Below are positions 44,700 through 55,300 of a stretch of 64,000 bases of DNA, piece by piece; positions within the stretch are counted from its first letter, which is position 1; each line of letters opens with the position of its first letter. The stretch lies in NCBI GenBank assembly GCA_015143295.1, contig CM026570.1, forward strand, positions 26,853,250-26,917,249. The letters are read 5' to 3'. Below the pieces are notes generated by a model. The model searched no databases. It was not told the origin of the DNA and worked only from the letters and a program-made list of their open reading frames with translations. This stretch comes from Tetracentron sinense (Eukaryota; Streptophyta; Magnoliopsida; Trochodendrales; Trochodendraceae). The translations under genes and the position numbers were made by a program.

Positions 44700-45520
44700 G
44701 AATATGAGGATAATCCATCCGAAATGCCGCTCTCTGTATGAGTGTCTCCTGCCAGCCTCTTCCTTCCACAGCCAGTACTGCAGAACCATCTGACCCACAT
44801 ATCTTTACACACTAAACCTGGTCTTCAACCCCATTTCACAATTCAAAGATCTGCCCAGAAGTATACCCATCAGAGGAGTAACTGTTTTATGTTGGGATTC
44901 TTATTTTAAATAAAAACCCATGTGGTCTCATGCAATCCTTAGGTTTTCAAAACTCGGATTATATTGTTGTCAATTGAGAATAAAGCTAACAAACATGATC
45001 AGGGTTGGCAACCGTTAGATCTTTGGTGTGATTCCTCTCGGCCCTTGGATCTTGTGATAGGTAGGGTTCCAAGGGTATATAAAGAAAGGGAAAGTCCCTC
45101 TTTTCTCTTACGTCATTTTGAAGCCCCATTGAATCAGACCTAAGGAGAAAAGGGACGACTACTCTCATCCTCTTCAGCGCAGTACGAAAAGCCTAACAGC
45201 ACACCGAGAAGGGAATAGGGATATTCCAGCAAGTTGGTATGTGATTATCTCTTTCAATCTCCATCTCTATTTGATTATGGATTCTGGAAATCTAATTGCA
45301 TGATCTAGATCTCGGATTAAATAATATTGTTAGGTTTAACAAGTTATTATTTTGAATCTCAACATTTTATTTGCAATAAGGATGGCAGTCATCTTTTGGA
45401 ATAGCCAAACTATCATTATATATTTTAATAGGCTCTAATTTGTGACTGTTGGTTCTTCTAATGACGGCATCCTAGGCAGCCCAACACTATAACACACCTT
45501 ACTCTTATTCTCTTTGTACA
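44700..45520 (-). pseudogene. FAN1 exon pseudogene (duplicated fragment)
   Basis: 44700-44889 matches 50263-50460, the exon of FAN1 that encodes GRPLNCGTGLKSRFYSEDG. On the minus strand it still reads GRSLNCEMGLKTRF, then stops and changes frame. Similarity continues into adjacent intron sequence (ATCAGAGGA, then TATTCTCTTTG after 45486), so the source was genomic. A 597-bp solo LTR at 44890-45486 interrupts the homology. It lies about 3.4 kb beyond the 3' end of the real gene, in the same orientation. Confidence 0.72.
44890..45486 (+). mobile_element. Candidate solo LTR inside the FAN1 pseudo-exon
   Basis: Begins TGTTGGGATTC and ends GCAGCCCAACA, so the ends are inverted repeats with TG...CA. 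A TATA-like GGTATATAAAG lies at 45074-45084. It interrupts the FAN1-like homology at a point where the true gene is continuous, which supports insertion. The flanking bases TTTTA and CTATA match poorly, so a 5-bp target duplication is not proven. Confidence 0.58.
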
Positions 45521-46037
45521 CAAGAAACTATTTGTTTAGTCTCTTCCTATTTTTAGAGTGTTGTATAATATTGTTTTTGGGAAAATCAAGGGAAGTTCAT
45601 AAGACTTCGTTACTGCATGTGCATACCAGAGATGCTTGTTGTATATTGGTGTACGTTGGTTAGGCTATCACTGAAGGTGATGGCAAACAGAGTCACTCGC
45701 GAGTGCGATTCTAACACAGATCTGGAATTGGATATGCAAGGATGCAGGATTATATCTACTCTGATTTTCAGATTCTGGCCAACCAGATTTCAAACTTGCA
45801 GTCTGTTTGGTTATAGCACTGTCTTAAAGTTCTGTTTGGTAAGAATGCCCTCTAGGTTGGTGTATTTCTACACTAAGTACTGAATTACTTCTTCTGGTTT
45901 AATTTGGACAGGGCCCTGTTTGATTAATAGGGCAGTTCTCATTCAGTTGGACTATTCAGTGAGACCACTTCTTTGTTCTATCGTAGAGTACTATTAGACT
46001 TTTTTTTAATCTATTCCATGATCAGGGACATGGGTCT
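45521..46037. other. Unassigned spacer
   Basis: No frame or repeat that I can support; moderately AT-rich, running up to the target duplication of the nested MITE. Confidence 0.4.
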
Positions 46038-46047
46038 GTTGTCGAAC

Positions 46048-47021
46048 TAGGACTGTATATGGATCGGATCAGGATCCGAATCTAAATCCAATTCGATTAT
46101 CCGGATTCTGGACCCAATTAATGATCTGACGGATTTGATACGTATTGCAAAGGTGTAGGGCTGTCAACGGGTCAGATTTGGATTGGATCTGCCTAGATCT
46201 GAATCCGATCCGATTAAGAATCTGACAGATCCGAATCCGATCAGAGATCCGTCGGACCATGAATTAATCAATTTGAATCTGAATCCGATTATATTTGTAA
46301 GATCTGAATCTGTTCCGATCCAATTAAGGTTAATTTTATAAATAAATAAAAACACTATTTTAATAATATAAAAATCTAATAGTACCTTAATTAACTCTAA
46401 TTAATGTTAATTTTTTAAAAATTAATACTTTATGCATAAAAATCTATGTAATATATTTAAATTGATTTTAAAAAGTTATTATAATCTAATCAGATTTTAA
46501 CACCCTATATCCGGATCCGATCCGATTATAATCGAATTCCACCGATCCGATCCAACAGATCACATATAGGGTCCAAAGTTCGGCTAATCGGATCCTGATC
46601 CGATCCATTGACAGCCCTACAAAGGTGGAATCCGATTATAATCGGATCGGATCAGATCTGGATATAGGGTGATCCGATCCGATTAAAATCCAATCCAATT
46701 ACAATATACTTTTATTAATATATATAATATATTATTATCTAAAGATTATTAATTATATACGTAACTTTTTTACTTGAATGTAATATGAATAAAAGTAGAG
46801 CCTAATCATGTAATTTTTCATTAAAATAGAGCTTTTTTTAAGAAATAAACATTAATCAGACCGGATTTGGGTCGTACAAAATTAATCAGATTCGAACTCG
46901 GATTAGGCATTTCAGATCGGATTTGGATATAGCCAGATCAGATTCGAACTCGGATTAGGCATTTCAAATTGGATTTGGATATAGCCAGATCCGGTCCAAA
47001 TCCAATCCGTTGACAGCCTTA
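46048..47021. mobile_element. Outer GGATCGGATC-rich TIR element (MITE), nested host
   Basis: Flanked by a perfect 10-bp direct repeat GTTGTCGAAC (46038-46047 and 47022-47031). Ends are TAGGACTGTATATGGATCGG and, inverted from the right, TAAGGCTGTCAACGGATTGG. The body alternates GGATCCGAATC and GATTCGGATC motifs around an AT-rich core. It contains a second element at 46156-46619. No coding sequence. Removing the inner copy leaves about 500 bp, a typical MITE size. Confidence 0.8.
46156..46619. mobile_element. Inner hAT-type MITE
   Basis: Flanked by an 8-bp duplication CAAAGGTG (46148-46155, 46620-46627). Left end TAGGGCTGTCAACGG and right end CCATTGACAGCCCTA are inverted repeats. Eight-base duplications and a TAGGG-type end fit hAT-derived MITEs. 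It belongs to the same or a sister family as the element it sits in, since both have GATCCGAATC-rich flanks of the TIRs. Confidence 0.85.
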
Positions 47022-47031
47022 GTTGTCGAAC

Positions 47032-47714
47032 TACATATATCCGATGGAGTGCTAGTTTGGATCTCTTAGTTGGGGTCGTTTTCAACCTTTCGAGGTAATT
47101 CAGTTTTCCACTAATGTAGGTCTGATTTGAGTTCTCTTCTCCTCTAGTTCAAGTTCTCAATCTAGACTCGATTTGATAGAGTTTTAACATGGATCTATAT
47201 TTGTACATAACTCTCCTCCTTATCCTCACTTTATATAGGCAATAAGATGCCTTGAGAGTCCTTTGGGCTTCCTAACTGACACCTCATTCATGACCCATCA
47301 GGCTTTTTGAATTGGAACGCTAACTCACAATCCGTTATGGATCATGAAATCCAGACTGCCCTATCTCAACCGACAATCAAATGAGGTACCCCATATCCAA
47401 ACCATCCAATCTCAAGCGACAATGATGAGGCACCCCCTTCTAATCCGCAATAAATTAGGCGCTTTACAAAGATTTGGTATGCAAAGTGTGCCGCACGCAC
47501 CCTTGCGTGCGTGTGCTTAACGCGCTAAGTGCCATAGAGCACATACATATGTGTGTGTATGTGCACACATGAGAACATCCTCTACAGGAGAGGCAAGCTT
47601 TCTTAGCTAGGTACAACTTTCATTTCCCAATGTGAGAATTAAATGAAAGGGGAGTTTTTCAAAGTAGTGATAGCCGGACCCATGGATCCCATTTGCTAAC
47701 CTAAGGCATCCAAG
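47032..47714. other. Unassigned spacer with TG/CA-rich patch
   Basis: No gene seen. 47483-47575 is rich in GTGCGTGTG and ACATACATATGTGTGTGTAT, alternating purine-pyrimidine sequence. The end of the region carries a first copy of GATCCCATTTGCTAACCTAA belonging to the next foldback. Confidence 0.45.
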
Positions 47715-47847
47715 ATAGTTAATGGAACCATGGATCCCATTTGCTAACCTAAGGCATTCACCTATTGGTGGATGCCCCTCCTCTTAAATGCTCATCATAG
47801 GTGGATGTCTTAGGTTAGCAAATGGGATCCTCGGTTCCGTTAACTAT
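47715..47847. repeat. Foldback repeat (~133 bp hairpin)
   Basis: ATAGTTAATGGAACCATGGA, continuing through CCCATTTGCTAACCTAAGGC, is mirrored by GCAAATGGGATCC and CGGTTCCGTTAACTAT on the right, giving arms of about 50 bp with a ~30-bp centre. A partial direct copy of the left arm lies at 47678-47708. This could be a small foldback MITE or a hairpin RNA source. Confidence 0.75.
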
Positions 47848-48890
47848 TTTCCTTTTTGAAAACATGAGTTTTCCAACTCAAATAATCAAGGTTCAAAACT
47901 CCCTCATAAAGTTGTACCGGGGGTTTTTAATTTATAAAATCTGTAGTAGATGAACAACTTAGTGTTCATGGACAACTTTCTCCCGCATCCTGTCATTTAC
48001 ATAAGGAGGTTCTTCTAAGGCTAACTTATGAGGAAGAGGAAGCCTCTTGCTCTTAGGGATCACATCCACGTAGCAGAGGTTAGGAAGAACCTACTTTCTA
48101 CATCTCCACCAGACAGTGGGATTAAACCTTGTGTTGGTGTCCGTAGGAAAAATTTTGAGTGGGTCAGTGCGGACACCCAAAGGGACTAGTCCTTGCCTCG
48201 AAGGGTTTGGTACAACCTCCGTTACCCAAAAAAAATTTATAAACTTGAATTGACTCGTTTTGGGAATTTTGAGCAATGGTCCCTTTATCTTGAATATAAT
48301 TGCTGAGATTCCCTTGGAATAAGTATGATTCTAACTAATATTAAGTACAATGAAACAGGAAAATATATATATAATTTAGTACAAAAACTATCTTTCTCAC
48401 AATCTCTGAAATTTGAACCTCGTGATGTTTCCTCATTTTGATCAACCCGGAAGGCATCATAAGGAATGGGATGCATAGCTGCAGGCAAATGAAACAATTG
48501 GGAGGAAACATCCACACGGCTGTCAAGTGTTTATTACCTGACTGAGGCTATAATCTCTTTTAATTTGAAATCAAACTCGTTGCTACAGAGAACATTCTGT
48601 AAGACAATCTCAATAAATATATGCAAAATTTAATGGATAGGACACCAAATTGAATCATCTGTCATATTTCCACCAACAGTGATCATCTATTAAAAAAACT
48701 TCCAAGAACATGAGATGGCCAATGCATAGGTCCATCAAAGATTATAATTTGTCATGTATTGGCCGAAAAATGTCAGAATTCTTCTGCTTCTCAGGCTAGT
48801 GTTCCAGTACCCATGGAGATACAAATTACTTTACAGGATGAATATAAATAGAGTAACTTAACCATACATTACAACAGCTTCGAAATAGCT
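47848..48890. other. Region 3' of FAN1
   Basis: About 1 kb without a credible gene. The last few hundred bases before 48891 should include the FAN1 3' UTR on the minus strand. At 48091-48200 a short phrase with GGACACCCAAAGGGACTAG looks like decayed repeat. Confidence 0.4.
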
Positions 48891-49337
48891 TCATGTGCAT
48901 TGTGGTTCAGGGTTCACTTTGCACACCTCTGTATTGAAGCCACAATCCATGAGAAGCAGCAGCCATGCTCGCTGCTGCTCTGACAGTCGATCCCTCGGAC
49001 CTTTAACTTCAACAAGCTTGGCCTCACCTCTATAATCTCCACAGAAGCGCCAGAGCAACAAGTCTGGCATTCCACTGGACCAGCTCCGATAATCTTGTGC
49101 CAAATGCCGGCAGAGTGAGGCCACACAAGGACCGCCAATACTTGTAACAGCAGCCCGTAGGTCAAACAAGGAATGCCGGTCCCAATTGACTCCTCGGCAA
49201 GCTGTTCCGATGTGTGATTCCCATGAAGTGATGAGGATCTCCTCAGCCATGCCACTATGAATTTTGTGTAGGTGAGGTTCTATGAGGCTCTTTCTTAATA
49301 TGTAGAAGTTGTCAGTCTCAAGATCTAAGGGCGCAGT
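48891..49337 (-). CDS. FAN1: FAN1 last exon with VRR-NUC catalytic core
   Basis: Acceptor TTTTGCAG at 49338-49345, then TAPLDLETDNFYILRKSLIE, EEILITSWESHIGTACRGVN, LRAAVTSIGGPCVASLCRHL and the PD-(D/E)xK-type nuclease motif GMPDLLLWR, EVKGPRD and Q in SEQQRAW. It ends VCKVNPEPQCT and TGA at 48891-48893. All expected catalytic positions are present. Confidence 0.93.
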   Translation of the reverse strand, partial: TAPLDLETDNFYILRKSLIEPHLHKIHSGMAEEILITSWESHIGTACRGVNWDRHSLFDLRAAVTSIGGPCVASLCRHLAQDYRSWSSGMPDLLLWRFCGDYRGEAKLVEVKGPRDRLSEQQRAWLLLLMDCGFNTEVCKVNPEPQCT

Positions 49338-52300
49338 CTGCAAAATTAGAGATAAATCATGTGTACCATTATAATTTCAAACATGAAAAAAAGATATCAA
49401 CTTATGGAATGAGCAACAACGAACAATACAAATATTATTGACAATACAGCAAACAAATCAAACTGTAGAAAATACATTCAGTGAAAACAACAAAAACATG
49501 TAATGACTCCATTCTAGTGATCTACCAATGTAGTTATTGTGAGACTATCCACTTCTGCAGAACTATAACACAAATTATGCGCCGATATTTACTGATATCA
49601 ATATTACTTTTTTTAATAAAAAATGTCACTTGGACAACCCGGGGGAAAATGAAAGAAGGATGGCCCTTTAGAAAGTGATTCAGATAGAACATCAGTTGAG
49701 GTCATTTCTGGAGATTAATTCAAGAGAAGCTCCTGACAAGCCATACGAAGAATTAACCATCATATAAAACCAGTATCTATTCTTAAAGTTGGGCATCTGG
49801 AACACTTCTGAAATCAGATATCCAAGCACAATTTTCCTGCTGCATGCACCCTAATTAGATTCATGTTTCATGTTTTGCTTCGTAGAAAGAAATAACAGAA
49901 AAGGTCATGTTGACCGTGTTAGCAAAACAATTTAAATCTCCTATGAACAACTTGTAGGTCTTCAGTTCAAGCAATGGTTATTTTGGAAAGTTACCCAAGA
50001 GATATTTGGTTAGTATAATGTAAAACATACATACGTCCATGATCACTTGTAGCCAGAAAATACATGCATTGGAAAGGTATGCATATAGTCAAATAAGCAT
50101 GTCACAATTATTACATATCTGACTATTAACAATCCAAGCTTCAACTTGGTGAAACCAAATTGACAGCGGCAGCTGTCAAAGTTCACTACCACCCATACCT
50201 GAAATTTGGTGCGAAAGACATCTGATACATCTGCGAATATAATATCCCACATTAGTAGCCCGAAAATAGTCAACCAAATACCACTCTCTGTATGAACACC
50301 CTGCCATCCGCCTCCTTCCCCAGCATAATACTGCAGAGCAAGCTGCTCCACGCCACACTGCTCCCCATCTTCACTATAGAACCTGCTCTTCAACCCTGTT
50401 CCACAGTTCAAAGGCCTCCCCTGAATATGTACCTAGCTTATCAGCCATCAGAGGAAGAACTATTTAGTCATAACAAGCATAGCACTTATCCCTTTGGAAG
50501 AAAGGTTATTTAGACAATATTATTTGGTATTCTGGAGTTCAGTTTCACAAGCATGCAAGCTCTACACGTAATCTGAAAATCTTGAAAGAAGCAATGGAAT
50601 AATTACTTCCTTGATCTTCCTCTTGACAGATTCAGCAAAACTAGGAGTTTTCCAGCGTCTTGGTGGTTTTCCCAGGCGTAGTACCCGCCTTTGCAGTGCC
50701 AATCTGGAACCAGCACGGACCCATGAATCTAGTAACCCTTCTTCAGCAACAAAAAGGCTCTCATTGAGATGACCCATGTGCTCCAAATCAATGGACAGCC
50801 TCAGGGTCCAATATCCCCTTCTTCCGTCACAAGTAAATCCAGTTAGCAGCTGCCTCAGTAAACTTATCGCATCTCCATACCTAAAAGGGTAACGAATTTC
50901 CATTAGACCACTAAAGAACACAACCAACAGCATGAACTGCAAAGACCCACCATATTAACTATTTCAGCTGGTAGTTCAAACTAATCAAGTGGTATCTCTT
51001 TATTGTGACCAGGAACGAGATACGCTCAAAACATAATCATAATAAAAGGAGATATGGAGTCCATAAACATAATTCATGTCCCATCGGGATGCCAGCCTCC
51101 ATATCCATTTACATTGAGAAAAATCAACATAACTTCTTTTGAAATGGGAGAGTGAGGTCAGAAAGTACACTTTTTTCTTTGAGATTAGAAGGTACCCTTT
51201 TGAGTTTAGAAGATTCAAATCTGTCTCTGAGTATGCGTGTGGAGAGATGGAGGGGGAGGGGTGGTTGCATTAGTTAAAGAGTCTTTGGTCACAGAGTTTG
51301 CAAATAACTGAATGTAGAAACCAATTATAGAGGCTACTGAATAGTGCTTCTTTTATTAGTTTTCTACCTATGAAATGAATATCCTACTTGAGATTATTTT
51401 GCTGCTTTTGTGCCAAAAATTTATTGTTGAAGAATAGAAAAGGAGCTAGTTGTTAGATCCCCCGTAGATGTGTTATTTAAAAGGGCCCATTTTGTGAAGG
51501 TGTGGAAGGCTCAGGTTCACCAAAGAATTTTTTTAAAAACAGAAGTTTCAGAAAGCATAACGACTTAACGAGCCAAACCGAAACAGTTACAAAACGCCGT
51601 TAATTGTTACGTAACGGAATTTACTGCTGAAAGCCAAACACTCAAAACCCCTTTTTTTATGTCTGCTCATGCAAATCTGAGGGGAGAGAGAGATGTTTGA
51701 CAGGAGGTCTTTTGCAGATGATAAGAGTACACAGGGCTTTTGTTAGGCTCTTTATTTTTATCATTTTTAATTAACTGTTGGCCGTTGATCGAACTACCAG
51801 GTAGGTTTCTTTTGGTAACTTGCAAAATTTATGACTTGAGGTCTTGGTTGTGGGACCCACCATTGGAAACAAAAAACGAAAGCCATACATAAAAAAAATT
51901 GCACACCAAAAGACCTCCCAAAGTCAAACTTACCACCAAGTGTGGGTCCCATCATAACAACAATAACGGTAAAGCTCCAGTAGTGGACATTGGACTTTCC
52001 CCTGTTGGCTGTGGATTCGGAGACTGCAGTGATAAGCTGAGTCACGATTCAATCCCCTGGCATTACCTCATGCTCGCTGATCAAATCAACCAACGCCCCA
52101 TCCACGACTCTCTTGAATCTGGAAGAAGGAAGAATCTTGAGCTTGCGTGCAGATAATATCCCACCCCCGTTGAGGTCAATCACGAAACAACAAGATTTGG
52201 TACAATCGAATCTTGCTTGCTTCTAGCGAAGCTTCTAGTTTGTAGAAATTATTGTATGGGAGAAAGATGACTCGATAGGCCGACCATTACATGGGAGACT

Positions 52301-55300
52301 CATCGGGTAGCGAATCCCATCCTCAACTAAACCAAGCCCCAGGTGGTGGGACCCACTATTGGAAACAAAAAACGAAATCCATAAATAAAATTCCGTGCAC
52401 CAAAATACCTCCAAAGTCCAACTTACCACCAAGTGTGGGTGGTCCCATCATAATAACAATAAAGGTAAAGCTCCAATAGTAGGTACTGGTCTTTCCCATG
52501 TTTCTTGTGGCAACCCATTAGTCGGCTGATTCCTGTCAATTTTTTTATGGAAAGATGTTTTTTTAAAGTAAAACTTTAGGAATACCGAGATCTACTCTTA
52601 CCAAATATTAATGTTATAAAGAAAGAAGAAAAAGAAAGATTAAATAGAAAAAATAGTTGGAAGAAAGTAAGTATCAAACCAATAAGTGTTGGCCCTATAT
52701 ATGTTTATTATAAAAGGAAAGGACATTAATGCCCTTATAACATGTATGTGTGTACATTCAACCCTCCCCCTCATGCTAGAGCATAGATATCACCCATGCT
52801 CAGCTTGAAACACGGTATGAAATTGTTTCCCTCTAACTGCTCATCTGACTTAAGAAACGTGGTAACAATATTCTTAGACATCACTGCATCTCTGATAAAA
52901 TGATAAATCCACTTCTATAAGTTTGGTACGTTCATGGAACACTGGATTACTGGCAATATGGCTGCCTAGTTATCACAATACATCAGCATAGGATAATGCA
53001 CAGCAAATCTGAACTCCTGTAGCCGAGTCTTCACCAACATAAGTTCAGAAACTATGTGAGCCATTACTCTAAATTCAGCTTCTGCACTATACCTTGCTTC
53101 TTGCCCCTCCATGTTATTATATTTCCACCAACAAAAGTGCAATAACCTGAAGTTGAGCGCCTGTCAGAAGCAGAATCTCCATTTCAGTATTTAGCAGTGT
53201 AACATTGCCTCCAGTACATATGCTAATGAGAACGGTGTTTCCTCAATCGACGTATAAATTGGTGTCCATTGGATGTTTTGGGATGGTCCTATTACGCCCA
53301 TGCCCCATGTTGAATATGGCCATAACGCTTTTAGATTATGCAATCTAATGAGTGGTGCATAACACGGTTGGCATAAATTTGGCACTGATGGCACCTCTGC
53401 ATATGTTGACAATAATCTAATTCCATAGTAAACCAGTAGAATCCCATCCTTAGAATCTTCTTTGCTAGAATTAGTCAATTCATTTGTGGTCCATGAACTT
53501 CTTCGATGACCCATTCAACTTCTTGAGTGTCTAGACATCTCAATCATATCATATTTGGCACATTGGTATAAAACTTCGGCCGAGAGAACAAACTGTATGG
53601 CCAACTGCCAGATGGTTCACCTGCCGCTTTTGGTGGTATTCAAATAGAATATCCTATCTCATAGATATTGCTTGACATATGTGTACCATGGCTTCTGATA
53701 AGGCTGTCCTTCAATATCAAAAGTATACAAGCTTATCCTATTGTAGAATTTTGATGGGTCGAATATTGATGCCTTCAGTTATCTTGATCATTGAGGCCAA
53801 CATAGCTAGCACGTTGGCAAATCTATTATGTGATCTTGACCAATAACTAAAAGTAATTCTTCTGAACTTTGTGATGAGAACTTTAAGGCAAGTCAAATAA
53901 GGAATTAGCTTGGTTTCTTTGACTTTCCAAGTCTCGTTTATGCAAACCACCAATAAAGAATCACTTAATACATCTAGCTCTTCTACACCCATGTTGTATG
54001 TCTCCCTCAAGGCGTCTATGCAGGCTTCATACTCTGTTGCATTTGGAACAACTGAATTTAAGCTTGACTGCAATAGGAAAGTGAGCCACATCTAGAGAAC
54101 TCAGGATTGCCCTTGCTCTATTGCCATGATTGTTGAATGCTCCGTCGAAATATAACTCCCATCCAATTGCTTCTAGCTCTTCTCCTTCTACAGAAAGAAT
54201 AACCTCATCTAGAAATCCATTATACACTAATGCTAAGCATATTTTCTCCCATAAACTGTATTTTCCCTCTTACTCTAACAGTCGCTTGCTTATGTAATCT
54301 ATTGTTAGCCCCATAGAGGTTTGTTGTATTGAAATATAAAGGAGCAAAGTTTTTTCCAGGTGTGGATGGAACTAGGACTGGCGGGGCTAATGAGATATTG
54401 GTTGATCTTGTCAAAAGCATACTGGCATTCTTCTATCCATACTGTAGACACATCTTTCTTTAATAGCTTGAAGATGGGTTCACAGATAGAAGTGAATTGT
54501 TCCATGAATCTACTGATGTACTGGATTCTTCTCAGAAACCCTCGGATCTCTTTCTTTGTTCATGATGGTTTTTACTTTGCAGGGTCAATCCCAATGCCAC
54601 TTTTGCAGACGATGAAACCGAGTAGCTTGCCGAAATAGTACCGAAGACGCATTTTTCGGGATTCAGTCTCAATTAAAACATTCAAAGCCTCTCAAATAGC
54701 TTCCTAAGGTTGGTTAGATAGTCTTTTGCTTCCCATGACTTGAAAAATCAAGTCATCAACATACACTTTTGTCTCCTCATGTATCATATTATCGAATAGC
54801 ACATTCATCGTTCTTTGATAGGTTGTCCCTACATTCTTGAGTCAGCACGACATGACTTTGTAGGTCCCCAAGGTGTGATGAAAGAAGTATTTTCCATAGC
54901 TTCCTTTGTCATCTTGACCTAATTAAATCCTAAAAACCTGGCTATAAATGAAAGTCTCTCGGTATGCTATTTTGTCAACCAGTATGTCGATGTGTGATAA
55001 TGTCGTAATGGGAAGTTGTCCTTTGTAAAAGCCTTCTTAAGTTATGTAGTCAATCAACATTCTAACATTCCCATCCTTCTTGGGTACTAGTACAATGTTA
55101 GCTAACCACTCAGAGTATGTTGCTACTGCGAGGAATAGGCTTTGAATTGCTTCCCAACTTCTTCCTTGATCTTCAGAGACCACTCGGACCTTAGCCTCCT
55201 GAGTCTCTTTGCACTCTTCTCCCCCTAGCTTAGCTAAGTGCCAATTTTAATGCACTTGGGGTTTTCCTCAATCCTAAGTTTATGATTTCAAAGTACACTA

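Noticed and set aside
44955-45180. Stand-alone gene promoter with TATATAAAG
   Set aside because: It lies inside the candidate solo LTR, with no downstream gene; it is better explained as the LTR's own promoter.
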